64,000 bases of DNA from Maricaulis maris_C (GCF_049116555.1 NZ_JAGDYT010000006.1:248001-312000); one strand, 5' to 3'. Shown: positions 38,621 to 48,272, numbered from the stretch's first letter. Notes: generated by a model not told the origin, from the letters alone. Numbers and translations are program-made.

Positions 38621-39856
38621 TTATTGCGAATGGCTGAAATGCGCGTCGAGGAAAGCCAGGAACGCATCCCAGTCCGACGGCTGCACACCATGCAGGCCAC
38701 GGCGCATGAAAACCGCAATATCTGCGGTCGGATCGAAAGCATCCAACCGCTCCTGACGCAAACCGTCAGAACCGTACAGCGCGTAGACGGGATTGGCGCC
38801 GACACCGGCGCGATAACTGCCCTGCGGATCGGACCAGGCATCGCGCCAGCCCCCACCGATCAGCAAGGGACGCGGGGCCATCAGGGCGATCAGCTGATGC
38901 TGGTCGATCGGGATGGCTGCTTCAGTGTCGCCATAGCCGGCATAGGTCCCGTTGAACCAGTAGGGATAGGTCTCGGTGATCTGTGCGACACTCTCGCCCA
39001 CATCACTGCGGGTCAGCGTGGTGCCCCCCGTACCGGCCTGGTGGGACAAGACCAGATCGATGCGTGGATCAAAGGCCGCGGCCACGAGGGCGGATTTGGC
39101 ATTGCGGGAATGTCCCCAGACCGCCATCCGCTGATCATCAAACCGGGGATCACTCTCCAGCGCGTCGATGACACGGGCATAGCCCCAGGCCCAGGCGATG
39201 ATGGCGCCGCTCTCCCGGCCGTCCATCAACAGATCGAGGGCCGGCGGGGCGCCGGTCGGATTGTCCGGCACGATATCGCCGGGATGCAGAAAGGCGAGCG
39301 CATAGCCGCGATCGAGGATCTGCTCCATCGGGGGTTCGGCGATATGGCGACCGAAGATTGACGTCATCAGCGCGCTTTGCCAGCCACCGGATGTGCCGCA
39401 TTCGCGCGCCGATGGATTGACCGGCGGGGACAGGTCAAACGCACCGCCAAAGGCGGTCCGTGTGCCGCAGAAGGTCTGCATCACGATTACCGGCAGGGGT
39501 TCCGTCGCACCAGCCGGCATCAACACAACCAGATGGGTATCCATCGGGCCGAGATCGACATCCCATTCTTCCAGTCGCCCGCGACCCTCAAAGGCAGACG
39601 GGTCGATGATGCGCCGCGCGGTGACGCGGGCCGGCGCGTCGCCGGGCCAGGCGCCATAAATCTCGGCCTCAAAACGGGCAAGCAAATCGGCCCGCCCCCC
39701 TTCCCAGCTCGCGCGGGTCAGGCCGTCCGTCGCGATAGCGGGGACCGCAGGCGGTCCGGAATTCTCCGTCGACACGCGCGGCAGGACCATCGACACGCAG
39801 CCGACGAGCATCATCGGCAGGGTGATGCCGATGAGAAACAGTGAGGCACGGATCAT
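38621..39856 (-). CDS. CE15-like alpha/beta-hydrolase lipoprotein (glucuronoyl esterase-like)
   Basis: 411 residues. Signal ends in MLVGC, giving a lipidated Cys20. The nucleophile elbow is WGHSRNAKSAL, matching the GxSRxxK signature of carbohydrate esterase family 15 (Ser nucleophile, Arg oxyanion). APRPLLIGGGWRDAWSDP and a late HGVQPSDWDAF supply the other regions. The family's usual acidic residue in the ESGxGG block appears as Gln here (HQAGTGG), so the acid may come from the Asp in the RDAWSDP loop, as in some members. Predicted cleavage of esters of uronic acids; substrate unproven. Monocistronic. Confidence 0.7.
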   Translation of the reverse strand: MIRASLFLIGITLPMMLVGCVSMVLPRVSTENSGPPAVPAIATDGLTRASWEGGRADLLARFEAEIYGAWPGDAPARVTARRIIDPSAFEGRGRLEEWDVDLGPMDTHLVVLMPAGATEPLPVIVMQTFCGTRTAFGGAFDLSPPVNPSARECGTSGGWQSALMTSIFGRHIAEPPMEQILDRGYALAFLHPGDIVPDNPTGAPPALDLLMDGRESGAIIAWAWGYARVIDALESDPRFDDQRMAVWGHSRNAKSALVAAAFDPRIDLVLSHQAGTGGTTLTRSDVGESVAQITETYPYWFNGTYAGYGDTEAAIPIDQHQLIALMAPRPLLIGGGWRDAWSDPQGSYRAGVGANPVYALYGSDGLRQERLDAFDPTADIAVFMRRGLHGVQPSDWDAFLAFLDAHFSHSQ

Positions 39857-39949
39857 GAAAGCCAGTCAGCCAGTGGATTGAGCATCCGGTCAGCCTAGAC
39901 GCAGCCGCCGGTCCGCCCAATCACAATCTTGTGCGAGACTGCGGAGAGA

Positions 39950-40282
39950 TCAGCGCGAGGAGGACGGACCCACGCCGTCCACCGTCCAGCCTTCAGGCCC
40001 GCGCGTTGCGACGAGGATTTCCGGACCAGCGGATTGACCCTTGTCGGCCCGGGTCGAAGCCCGGCCGCCGCGCAGCTTGCGCCAAACCCAGAAACCGCCC
40101 GCCGCAAGAACGGCAATACCGGCCACGACAAGGAAAGCTGCGGTGAGCATGGCAGCGAGGAAAATCACCAGTCCGACAATCCCGAGCGCGATGACGGCGG
40201 CGAGGATATCGCGCACCACCCGGCTGGCTCGTCCGGAGAAAGCTGATGAGAATGTCTGTCGAGCGTCCGTCATGAACCCCAT
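39950..40282 (-). CDS. Small membrane protein, unknown
   Basis: 110 residues (an internal ATG gives 107). Two hydrophobic stretches run nearly together (IVGLVIFLAAMLTAAFLVVAGIAVLAAGGFWVW shortened: about 35-68), probably a hairpin, followed by a basic segment RKLRGGR and a polar tail. The pattern resembles small phage-holin/DUF-type envelope proteins but no family can be named. Short gaps on both sides; same direction as its neighbours. Confidence 0.6.
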   Translation of the reverse strand: MGFMTDARQTFSSAFSGRASRVVRDILAAVIALGIVGLVIFLAAMLTAAFLVVAGIAVLAAGGFWVWRKLRGGRASTRADKGQSAGPEILVATRGPEGWTVDGVGPSSSR

Positions 40283-40331
40283 TCCGTTTTCGCCCCCGCT
40301 TGCCTACATGTTGGCATCAATGGGCCAAAGG

Positions 40332-41039
40332 TCAATTGGCGAGGGGTGCGACCAATCCACGTTGCGCCAGAATTTCCCCGTAAGCTGCGTTGATCGCTGC
40401 CATTTTCTCATCGGCCAGGCGCTGGATTTCAAGCGGCGCCCCGCGCGCGATCAGGCGGTCAGGGTGATTCTGTGAGGCAATGCGGCGATACGCCTTGCGC
40501 AAATCCAGGTCGGAGATTCCCGCCTCTATGCCCAGGATGACATACGGGTCCTTGTCGTCGGGCTCGACATGGCCAGCGAGGATGCGGCGGAATTCGCTTT
40601 CCGAAAAACCGAAGATATCGGCGACGCGCTGGAGATAGTCCAACTCGTCTGGCGTGATGGAGCCGTCGGCCTTGGCGACATGAAACAACCCATCCAGCAC
40701 ATCCTCCAGAATGGCTGGGTAACAGCGAAAGCGCCGCGCCAGCCGCCGGGCATAACCGTCAAAGCCGAGCGTGGTCTGCATGGCCAATTCAAACGCCCGG
40801 TCCAGCGCATCCCGGCCCTCAGGCGGCGGCCTGAAGACTTCATAGAAGGCGCGGATTTCGCTGCGGGAGACCAGACCGTCCGCCTTGGCCATCTTGGCAC
40901 CCAGCCCGATCAGCGCCATGGCAAAATCGGCGTCATTGACCTGGTGCGCAGCGGCCCGGTCATCACACCCCTCGCATTCCAGGAAGCAATCACGACCGCT
41001 GATCCGGTCAGCCAGATTTCGCCAGAATCCCATACGCAT
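40332..41039 (-). CDS. TerB/DnaJ-domain protein (DjlA-like)
   Basis: 235 residues. A TerB-like helical domain (about 40-150, with AKADGLVSRSEIRAF and AKADGSITPDELDYL, each an acidic AxADGxI motif) is followed by a J domain (about 165-230) with the HPD motif in NHPDRL that stimulates DnaK. Unlike enterobacterial DjlA there is no clear N-terminal membrane anchor. The start is preceded by ggaggg; two ATGs two codons apart are possible. Likely a DnaK co-chaperone in the cytosol. Confidence 0.83.
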   Translation of the reverse strand: MRMGFWRNLADRISGRDCFLECEGCDDRAAAHQVNDADFAMALIGLGAKMAKADGLVSRSEIRAFYEVFRPPPEGRDALDRAFELAMQTTLGFDGYARRLARRFRCYPAILEDVLDGLFHVAKADGSITPDELDYLQRVADIFGFSESEFRRILAGHVEPDDKDPYVILGIEAGISDLDLRKAYRRIASQNHPDRLIARGAPLEIQRLADEKMAAINAAYGEILAQRGLVAPLAN

Positions 41040-41185
41040 CACCCTCCGGTCGCCCATGTAGGAAGCGCACACCTGTCGCGCGAGTGGGCGGGGCCGGCCT
41101 TGAGCAGTTCTTTACCAGCTTAAGCCGGTTGCACCCTGCCATGCCATGCTTAACCTCCGCGACAAGCAGGCAAGAGGCCACTGAG

Positions 41186-44100
41186 ATGAGCGAGCGCGGA
41201 CGCAAGGCGTGGGAATTCTGGATCGACCGGGGCGGCACCTTCACCGACGTGATCGGCCGCTCGCCGGATGGACGCCTGCACGCCCTCAAACTCCTGTCGG
41301 AAAGCCCGGACTATCCCGATGCGGCCACGGAGGGTGTCCGCCGTCTGTCCGCTGGTGCCGCTGTGAGTGCGGTGAAAATGGGCACGACCGTTGCCACCAA
41401 TGCGCTGCTGGAGCGCAAGGGCGCGCCCACGCTCTTCCTGGTCACGCGCGGCTTTGCCGACTTGCTGGTCATTGGCGACCAGACCCGACCGGATATTTTC
41501 GCGCTCGACCTCAAACGCCCTGACCCGCTCTATGACCGGGTGGTCGAGATCGATGAACGCCTCGACGCTGACAGCAAAGTCTGCGCTGCCCTGGACGAGG
41601 ACGCAGCCCGGCGCGCGCTCGAAGCGGCAAAGACGGACGGGCTGGAAACCGTCGCCATCGCGCTGATGCATGCCTATGGCAATAATGCCCATGAGGCGCG
41701 CCTGGAAGTGCTCGCCCGCGAGACGGGTTTCCAGACGGTCATCCGCTCCTCCATTGCCTCGCCGCTGGTGAAAATCGGACCGCGCGCCTCGACCACCGTT
41801 CTTGATGCCTATCTCACGCCGGTTCTTCGTGACTATGTCGAGCGGGTCGACCGCGGGCTGGCCGGCACGCCCCTCTACTTCATGCAATCCTCCGGCGGTC
41901 TCGCACCAGCCGGCGCCTTCCACGCCCGCGACGCGGTTTTGTCCGGTCCGGCTGGCGGTGTTGTCGGCATGGCCAAGACGGCCCGTCAGGCCGGTTACGG
42001 CAAGGTCATCGGTTTCGACATGGGCGGCACATCGACCGATGTCTCGCGCTTTGATGGCGACCAGTATGATCGGGTCCAGGACACGCTGGTTGCCGGACAC
42101 CGCCTGCGGGCACCGATGATGGCCGTGCACACGGTCGCCGCCGGCGGTGGCTCCGTGCTGACCTTTGACGGCGAGCGGGCCCGGGTCGGCCCGGACAGTG
42201 CCGGCGCGATACCCGGACCGGCCGGCTATGGCCGCAGCGGACCGGCCGCCGTGACCGACGCCAATATCGTGCTCGGGCGCATCCAGCCGGACTGGTTCCC
42301 GCATGTCTTCGGCGAAACCTCCGACCAGCCACTCGATGTGGAAGCGTCGCGGACGGCGCTGGGCGAACTGGCCGAGTCCATGGGCCTGGACACAGCCGAG
42401 GCCGCGGCAGAGGGTTTTCTTGCCGTCGCCGTGGAAAGCATGGCCCAGGCGATCAAGCAAATCTCCATCGGCCAGGGAGTAAACCCGTCCAGCTACGCGC
42501 TCTCGGCCTTTGGCGGCGCCGGAGCGCAGCATGCCTGCCGCGTCGCGGATGCCCTGGGCATGACGACCGTGCTCATCCATCCCTATGGCGGCCTGCTGTC
42601 CGCCCTGGGGATCGGGCTGGCCGATATTCGCGCGACGCGCCTTGCGGCCGTGGAACAGGATTTTGCGGACGGCTATGACAGCGCCTGCCTCCTGGCAGAA
42701 CGCCTCTCGGACGAAGCCCGCAATGCCCTTGCCGCCCGGGACCTGCCTCTGGCGGCGATGTCAGTGAGCCGGGAATGGCGCCTGAAAGTCGCCGGCTCCG
42801 ACACCGCCATTCCGGTCAGCGCCGACACGTCCACCGCCATGGAAGCCGCGTTCCGCGCCGCCCATCAGCGCCTGTTCGGGTTCGTGCCGGACGGCACGCT
42901 CATCATCGAATCGGTCAGCGCCGAAGCCCAGTGCTCGCCACCCGGTTCAACCGACTGGTCGATCGACATGCCGGCCGCCGCCGGCGCGGCGCCGCACCCG
43001 ACCGGGCAAGTCCGCCTCTTTGATGGCGGTCAGTGGCAGGACATCCCCGTCTTCACGCTTGACCAGTTCAGTCCGGGCAGTGAAGCGACCGGCCCCGCCC
43101 TGGTGATGGATCCCAATGCGACCATCGTTGTCGATGCCGGCTGGCGGGCCAACCGGCTCGCCGACGGCACGCTGGCCCTGGAACGCGACGCGGCAGCCAA
43201 TCAGGCCGGCGGCGATACCGGGCTTGATCCGATCCGGCTGGAATTGTTCAACAAGCGCTTCATGTCGGTCGCCGAACAGATGGGCGTGGCGCTCGAGCGC
43301 ACCGCCCTCTCGGTCAATATCAAGGAGCGGCTCGACTTCTCCTGCGCCGTCTTTGACGCCGAGGGCGGCCTCGTTGCCAACGCCCCGCACATGCCGGTCC
43401 ATCTGGGGTCCATGTCAGCCTCGGTCCGCGCCGCCGCCGACGCGCATCCCGATCTCGGGCCCGGGGACGCGGTCGCGGTCAATGCTCCCTATGACGGCGG
43501 CACCCATCTGCCCGACATCACCCTGGTCACCCCGGTTCATGATCCCGAGACCGGCGAGCGCATCTTCTATGTCGCGGCGCGCGGTCATCATGCCGATGTC
43601 GGCGGCATCGCACCGGGCTCGATGCCCCCCTTCTCGACCTCGATCGAGGAAGAAGGCGTGCAATTTCGCAATGTGAAGGTGATGGAGAAAGGCCGCTTCC
43701 TGGATGATGTGGTCAAGGGCGTGCTCGCCTCCGGCCCGCATCCGGCTCGCCGCCCGTCGCAGAATATCGCCGACATGAAGGCCCAGCTGGCCGCCTGCGC
43801 CAAGGGCGCCGAGGAGCTGCACCGCCTGGTCAGCGATAACGGCCTGGCCGTGGTGAAAGCCTATATGGGCCATGTCCAGGACAATGCCGAACGCGCCGTG
43901 CGCCGGGTGATCGACGCCCTGTCGGACGGGTCGCACACGGTGAAGCTGGATGATGGTGCCCAGATCAAGGTCGCGATCCGTGTCGACCGCGAGGCCCGCT
44001 CGGCGGTCGTCGACTTTACAGGGACCTCACCCCAGCGCCCCAGCAATTTCAATGCCCCGGCCTCGGTTGCCCGCGCCGCGGTTCTCTATGTCTTCCGATG

Positions 44101-44758
44101 CCTGGTCGGCGATGCCATCCCGCTCAATGAGGGCTGTCTCAAGCCGATCGAGCTGATCCTGCCCGAGGCCTGCCTGCTCAATCCGAAACCACCGGCCGCC
44201 GTGGTCGCCGGCAATGTCGAGACCAGCCAGCTCGTGGTCGACGCCCTGTTCGGGGCGACCGGGCGACTCGCGGCCAGCCAGGGCACCATGAACAATCTGA
44301 CCTTCGGCAATGACCGCCACCAGTATTACGAGACGATCTGCGGTGGTTCGGGCGCCGGTCTCGACGCCGAGGGCAAGCCCTTTGCCGGTACGGATGCCAT
44401 TCACACCCACATGACCAATTCACGCATGACCGACCCGGAAGTGCTCGAGCGCCGCTTCCCGGTCCGCGTCGAGCATCACCGCATCCGCCCTGGATCGGGT
44501 GGGGACGGTGTGGCGCGTGGCGGCGATGGCTCGGTACGCCGGCTGACCTTCCTGGAACCCATGGAAGTCGCCCTGCTCTCGTCGCGCCGCATCGAGCGCC
44601 CCTTCGGACTGGACGGCGGGAGCGAGGCCCAAAGTGGTGCGCAACGGGTGATCCGCGCCAGCGGAGACACCGAGGACCTGCCCGGCCTGTTCCGCATCGA
44701 TGTCGAGGCGGGAGATGCCGTGGAGATCAAGACGCCGGGCGGTGGTGGCGCAGGGTGA
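41186..44758 (+). CDS. 5-oxoprolinase / hydantoinase, fused A and B subunits
   Basis: 1190 residues. The N-terminal half (to about 685) is HyuA-like: WIDRGGTFTDVIGR, GTTVATNALLERKGAP, and GFDMGGTSTDVSR, the ASKHA-type ATP site. The C-terminal half is HyuB-like: ERTALSVNIKERLDFSCAVFD, NAPHMPVHLGSMSASV, and GVARGGDGSVRR. A single chain of this size matches ATP-dependent 5-oxoprolinase (5-oxoproline to glutamate) rather than split hydantoinases; N-methylhydantoinase or acetone-carboxylase relatives are alternatives. RBS caagagg precedes the ATG. No glutathione-cycle gene is adjacent. Confidence 0.88.
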   Translation: MSERGRKAWEFWIDRGGTFTDVIGRSPDGRLHALKLLSESPDYPDAATEGVRRLSAGAAVSAVKMGTTVATNALLERKGAPTLFLVTRGFADLLVIGDQTRPDIFALDLKRPDPLYDRVVEIDERLDADSKVCAALDEDAARRALEAAKTDGLETVAIALMHAYGNNAHEARLEVLARETGFQTVIRSSIASPLVKIGPRASTTVLDAYLTPVLRDYVERVDRGLAGTPLYFMQSSGGLAPAGAFHARDAVLSGPAGGVVGMAKTARQAGYGKVIGFDMGGTSTDVSRFDGDQYDRVQDTLVAGHRLRAPMMAVHTVAAGGGSVLTFDGERARVGPDSAGAIPGPAGYGRSGPAAVTDANIVLGRIQPDWFPHVFGETSDQPLDVEASRTALGELAESMGLDTAEAAAEGFLAVAVESMAQAIKQISIGQGVNPSSYALSAFGGAGAQHACRVADALGMTTVLIHPYGGLLSALGIGLADIRATRLAAVEQDFADGYDSACLLAERLSDEARNALAARDLPLAAMSVSREWRLKVAGSDTAIPVSADTSTAMEAAFRAAHQRLFGFVPDGTLIIESVSAEAQCSPPGSTDWSIDMPAAAGAAPHPTGQVRLFDGGQWQDIPVFTLDQFSPGSEATGPALVMDPNATIVVDAGWRANRLADGTLALERDAAANQAGGDTGLDPIRLELFNKRFMSVAEQMGVALERTALSVNIKERLDFSCAVFDAEGGLVANAPHMPVHLGSMSASVRAAADAHPDLGPGDAVAVNAPYDGGTHLPDITLVTPVHDPETGERIFYVAARGHHADVGGIAPGSMPPFSTSIEEEGVQFRNVKVMEKGRFLDDVVKGVLASGPHPARRPSQNIADMKAQLAACAKGAEELHRLVSDNGLAVVKAYMGHVQDNAERAVRRVIDALSDGSHTVKLDDGAQIKVAIRVDREARSAVVDFTGTSPQRPSNFNAPASVARAAVLYVFRCLVGDAIPLNEGCLKPIELILPEACLLNPKPPAAVVAGNVETSQLVVDALFGATGRLAASQGTMNNLTFGNDRHQYYETICGGSGAGLDAEGKPFAGTDAIHTHMTNSRMTDPEVLERRFPVRVEHHRIRPGSGGDGVARGGDGSVRRLTFLEPMEVALLSSRRIERPFGLDGGSEAQSGAQRVIRASGDTEDLPGLFRIDVEAGDAVEIKTPGGGGAG

Positions 44759-44781
44759 GGTGGTTTCACGCGCTCGCATTG

Positions 44782-45027
44782 TCAGGACCAGGCGCTGGCG
44801 GCCCTGTCAGCCAGTTTGCCGGACAAGAGTCGGAGCCGGCTGCCGAAAACCATGTCCAGCGTGAACGCCGTGGGGAAGGCGATGAGAACGCCCTGCCCCC
44901 AGACTTGCAGCCACATCCATGAAAATCCGAGTTCCAGAAAACTGAAGACGCCGGTCAGAGCCACGGACATGAAGGATGACATGACCAGCGAGCCCGAGAG
45001 CCGCTGAAGGTGCTTGCGGTACATCAT
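44782..45027 (-). CDS. DUF2798 small membrane protein
   Basis: 81 residues, two hydrophobic segments (about 14-32 and 38-58). LSGSLVMSSFMSVALTGVFSF resembles DUF2798 proteins, and FPTAFTLDMVFGS fits the second half. Function unknown. One base after the FMN reductase stop, so it is probably the third gene of the pirin operon. Confidence 0.75.
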   Translation of the reverse strand: MMYRKHLQRLSGSLVMSSFMSVALTGVFSFLELGFSWMWLQVWGQGVLIAFPTAFTLDMVFGSRLRLLSGKLADRAASAWS

Positions 45028-45028
45028 G

Positions 45029-45568
45029 TCAGGCCACCTCTCGCTGGACCAAAGCCATGGCTGCGCTGGTCAGCTCTGCCAACACGCCTGGCTCGGCTAT
45101 GCGCCCGGTATCGGCATCGAAAACCTCATAAAAACGGGCCACGGAAACGGCCGCCTTCAGATCCACGCCAAAGAAGCCTGCCGAGCCCTTCGCCGCAGCC
45201 AGAACGCTCGCAGCCCCTCCGGGACCCGGCGATGTCGAGAGGAAAATGGCCGGCTTGTCTTGGAAGACTTTCTGATCGATACGGCTCGCCCAGTCGAAGA
45301 GGTTCTTGTAGGCGGCCGTATAGGACCCATTGTGTTCCGCGAAGGAGACGATCACGCCGTCAGCCTTGCCGATAGCCTCGAAGAAGGCCCTTGCAGCCTG
45401 CGGGTGGCCGATCTCCTTTTCGAGATCCTCGCTGAAGATTGGCAACTCGAAGTCATTCAGGTCCAGGGCCTCGACCTCGGCCCCCGGAACCAGCGTGGCA
45501 GTGAACTGCGCCAGGGTCTTGTTGATGGAGCGCTTGCTGGTGCTTGCGCCGAAAGTGAGGATTTTCAT
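45029..45568 (-). CDS. NADPH-dependent FMN reductase family protein
   Basis: 179 residues from the ATG preceded by ggagac; the frame stays open to 45628 without protein character. Flavodoxin-like fold: ILTFGASTSKRSINKTLA binds the FMN phosphate, and FAEHNGSYTAAYKNLFDWASR is the typical E-x-N-x-S motif of chromate/quinone reductases. Likely a cytosolic quinone or azo reductase. Its companions (pirin, DUF2798, LysR) suggest a response to electrophiles or quinones. Confidence 0.85.
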   Translation of the reverse strand: MKILTFGASTSKRSINKTLAQFTATLVPGAEVEALDLNDFELPIFSEDLEKEIGHPQAARAFFEAIGKADGVIVSFAEHNGSYTAAYKNLFDWASRIDQKVFQDKPAIFLSTSPGPGGAASVLAAAKGSAGFFGVDLKAAVSVARFYEVFDADTGRIAEPGVLAELTSAAMALVQREVA

Positions 45569-45661
45569 GGTAAAGTCTCCGATCTGAGTAAGAGGGCGCA
45601 GATGGATGGCTCCATCACCGAGCGACACCTCCCGACATGTCCTGTTTGGGTGGGGCTGGGC

Positions 45662-46528
45662 TCAGTCGAGCGAGCCCAGTTCGCCGGCCGCATGGGCGGT
45701 GATGACGGCCTCCAATTGGTGGGCGTCACGCATTGCGAACGGACCCTGTTGCACGAAGGATTCGCGCAAGGGCTTGCCGCTCAGGAGCGCGACCTGAGCG
45801 CCATCACCGCTCGCCAGGCGGATGTTCTCGACGCCATGGGCGGCCAGTGCCGCATCAGGGCCCAGCCGGTAGCGGGATCCGTCGAGATCAACCTCGACAT
45901 CACCGCGGATCGCGAGCAACCAGCTGGCATCTCCCGGATCGGCTTGATGGTTGAACCGACCGCCCGCTTGCAAGGCAATGTCGAGAATGGTGAGCGGCAA
46001 GGCGGGCGGAGCGGCGCCGACGACGCCATTGCTCTTGCCTGTCATCACCCGCACCCGATGACCGTCCCCCTCGATCACCGGCATCTGCGTCGCGTCGACA
46101 TGGAGGGAGTCGGGCGCATCCAGTTTCCGGTCGGCCGGCAGATTGACGAAGACCTGCAGGGCGTGGGTTCGGGAACCGGGAGTAGGCGCCTCGTCATGCA
46201 CGGCACCGCGGGCGGCCTTCAGCCAGTAGAGGTCCCCCGGCGCCAGCTCGATGTCATTGCCCAGCGAGTCCCGGTTGCGGAAGCTGCCAGTGCTGTCCTC
46301 GAAGAGCACGCTCACCGCCGAAATCCCGGCATGGGCATGGGGTCCGAAGGTCGGCCGGGTCATGGTGAAATGGTCGACCATGATCAGCGGGTCCATCAGC
46401 CCGTCAAGCTGGCGGTGGACAAAGCTCAGCGCTTCAAAGCCCGAGCCCTGCGTTAGGGGCTCGCCGGGCTGGACTGCAATCGTCGCGGCGCGGGGTTCAT
46501 GGGTTCGAGATATCTCTTGAGCGGTCAT
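45662..46528 (-). CDS. Pirin-family cupin protein
   Basis: 288 residues, two cupin domains. Seen: MVDHFTMTRPTFGPHAHAGISAV, the metal-binding HxH region (the usual HPHRG is HAHAG here), and GAVHDE supplying the other ligands; the C-terminal half holds GKSNGV and SGKPLRE. Some pirins act as quercetinases. A strong RBS (aggagg) precedes the ATG. First gene of a three-gene operon, divergent from a LysR regulator with palindromic sites between them. Confidence 0.87.
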   Translation of the reverse strand: MTAQEISRTHEPRAATIAVQPGEPLTQGSGFEALSFVHRQLDGLMDPLIMVDHFTMTRPTFGPHAHAGISAVSVLFEDSTGSFRNRDSLGNDIELAPGDLYWLKAARGAVHDEAPTPGSRTHALQVFVNLPADRKLDAPDSLHVDATQMPVIEGDGHRVRVMTGKSNGVVGAAPPALPLTILDIALQAGGRFNHQADPGDASWLLAIRGDVEVDLDGSRYRLGPDAALAAHGVENIRLASGDGAQVALLSGKPLRESFVQQGPFAMRDAHQLEAVITAHAAGELGSLD

Positions 46529-46583
46529 TATCGCCTCCTGTGCTGAGCACGAACCTATGTGCGGAACAGAATGCAGAAAATAC

Positions 46584-46621
46584 GTTCATATCGGAACTCA
46601 TCGTTCTATATTTGGAACGAT
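46584..46621. promoter_or_regulatory. Two LysR-type inverted repeats between pirin and lysR
   Basis: gttc-N6-gaac (46584-46597) and atcgttc-N8-gaacgat (46600-46621) are exact inverted repeats sharing the gttc/gaac half-sites. LysR regulators typically bind a recognition and an activation site of this sort in a divergent promoter; together they probably control both directions. Confidence 0.6.
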
Positions 46622-46644
46622 ATGCACAATGGAGTGGCCGAAGC

Positions 46645-47559
46645 ATGGATCTCAATCAAGCCTATTACCTGGTTCATGTCGTTGAGAAGCAGGGCTTCTC
46701 GGCAGCGGCTCGGACTCTCGGCATTCCCAAGTCGCGGATCAGCCGCCAGGTGAAAAACCTGGAAGAGACATTGGGAACACGGCTCCTGAACCGGGATTCA
46801 AGGCACATGTCGCTGACGGAAGCGGGCGAGGCCTACTACCGTCATGCCAAGATGGCGCTGGAATGCATGGTGGCTGCGGAAGCGGCGGTCCTTCGGGACA
46901 AGGACGCGCTGGAGGGGAGCGTGACCCTGTCCTGCTCGGTCGGGGTTGCGCAGTTCGCGCTCAGCCGGATCCTGCCGCGCTTCCTGGCCGAAAACCCCCG
47001 GGTCAGCCTGCGGCTGCAGGCCTCCAACGATTATGCCGACCTGATCAGTGACGGCATCGACCTCGCCATTCGCGGACATGCCAGGCTGCTCCCCGATTCC
47101 GGGCTGATCCAGCGGCGGATCGCGGTGGCGCCCTGGCACTTGTTCGGCGCCCGGAGCCTCGAGCGGGACATCGGTATCGCCGCATCGCCAACCGATCTTG
47201 ATGGCCAGGCCGGGCTTGTCCTGGGCTGGCGCCCCGGCGGCTCCTCTTGGTCCCTGCAGGGGCCCGGCGAGAGAACGGCATCCGTCCCGTTCGCGACCCG
47301 CCTGCGCTGTGACGACATGGTCACCTTGAAACAGGCCGCCGCCGCCGGGCTCGGCGTCGTGGCCCTGCCGGCTTATGTCTGCAGCGAGGATGTCGCGGAC
47401 GGACGTCTGAGCCGCCTCCTGCCTGACTGGACCGCCGGGCGTCCGGAGATCAGCCTTCTGATGCACGAGCGACGGGGCAACCCGCCTCAGGTTGACGCGC
47501 TGGCCGCCTTTCTGCGGCGCGAATTGCCCGATGTCATGAATGGAGTGGGGGGCGTGTAG
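46645..47559 (+). CDS. LysR-family transcriptional regulator
   Basis: 304 residues; start at MDLNQAYYLVHV, with ggagtgg upstream. Winged helix-turn-helix at 1-60 (GFSAAARTLGIPKSRISRQVKNLEE), then a substrate-binding domain (about 90-295). It resembles the AaeR/QseD-like subgroup next to quinone-related oxidoreductases. Divergent from the pirin operon, its expected target, with two inverted repeats between. The inducer is unknown. Confidence 0.92.
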   Translation: MDLNQAYYLVHVVEKQGFSAAARTLGIPKSRISRQVKNLEETLGTRLLNRDSRHMSLTEAGEAYYRHAKMALECMVAAEAAVLRDKDALEGSVTLSCSVGVAQFALSRILPRFLAENPRVSLRLQASNDYADLISDGIDLAIRGHARLLPDSGLIQRRIAVAPWHLFGARSLERDIGIAASPTDLDGQAGLVLGWRPGGSSWSLQGPGERTASVPFATRLRCDDMVTLKQAAAAGLGVVALPAYVCSEDVADGRLSRLLPDWTAGRPEISLLMHERRGNPPQVDALAAFLRRELPDVMNGVGGV

Positions 47560-47735
47560 GACGGCGCCGCCATTTCGGGGCGGGTTCGCAAGACCGCCCA
47601 GATTAAGCTTCGGACAGGTTTGATCCGAATCCGGGCGCAGGCCGTACCTCTGGCTGTCACATGCATGAGACGACCCTCCAGTGAACCGGCGGCGGCCACC
47701 GCCGGACCCCATCCAGCCAACAAGGGAGCGCACAC

Positions 47736-48272
47736 ATGCGTCTCGTCTCTCTGGTCGCCCTGTCGACCGCCCTGATTTCCGCCCCGGCCCTCGCGTCGGA
47801 CCCGCATTCCGTCGTCAAGACAAAGATGGACCATCATGGCGGCGGCCATGCCATGACCCAGGCCGACATTGTCGATACCGCCGTCGCTGCTGGCCAGTTC
47901 ACCACGCTGGTCGCCGCCGTCCAGGCCGCTGGCCTCGTGGACACGCTGAAAAGCGATGGTCCCTTCACGGTCTTCGCCCCGGTCGACTCCGCTTTTGCCG
48001 CGCTGCCGCACGGTGAAGTCGATCGGCTTCTGCTGCCGGAAAACCGCCATGAGCTGACAGATCTGCTCACCTATCACGTCATTTCCGGCGCCATCACGTC
48101 AGACCAGTTGACCGGCCAGATCCTGACAGTCGAGACCGTTGAGGGGTCGACGGTCGTCATCGATGCCACCGACGGCGTCCGCGTTGGCAATGCCCAGGTC
48201 GTCCAGGCCGACATCGCAACGTCCAACGGCGTGATCCACATCGTGGACCGGGTCATCATCCCGAACGGTTGA
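47736..48272 (+). CDS. Exported fasciclin (FAS1) domain protein
   Basis: 178 residues. Signal peptide ends around APALASD. A single FAS1 domain (about 40-178): FTVFAPVDSAFAALP, LLTYHVISGAITSDQL and NGVIHIVDRVIIP are the H1, YH and H2 motifs. His-rich segment DHHGGGHAM just after the signal might bind metal. FAS1 proteins mediate adhesion or surface interactions. A 7-bp hairpin lies in the leader (47686-47705), and a terminator follows the gene. Confidence 0.9.
   Translation: MRLVSLVALSTALISAPALASDPHSVVKTKMDHHGGGHAMTQADIVDTAVAAGQFTTLVAAVQAAGLVDTLKSDGPFTVFAPVDSAFAALPHGEVDRLLLPENRHELTDLLTYHVISGAITSDQLTGQILTVETVEGSTVVIDATDGVRVGNAQVVQADIATSNGVIHIVDRVIIPNG

Noticed and set aside
37895..39361. Plus-strand frame of 488 codons
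   Set aside because: Antisense to the EamA transporter and the CE15-like gene.
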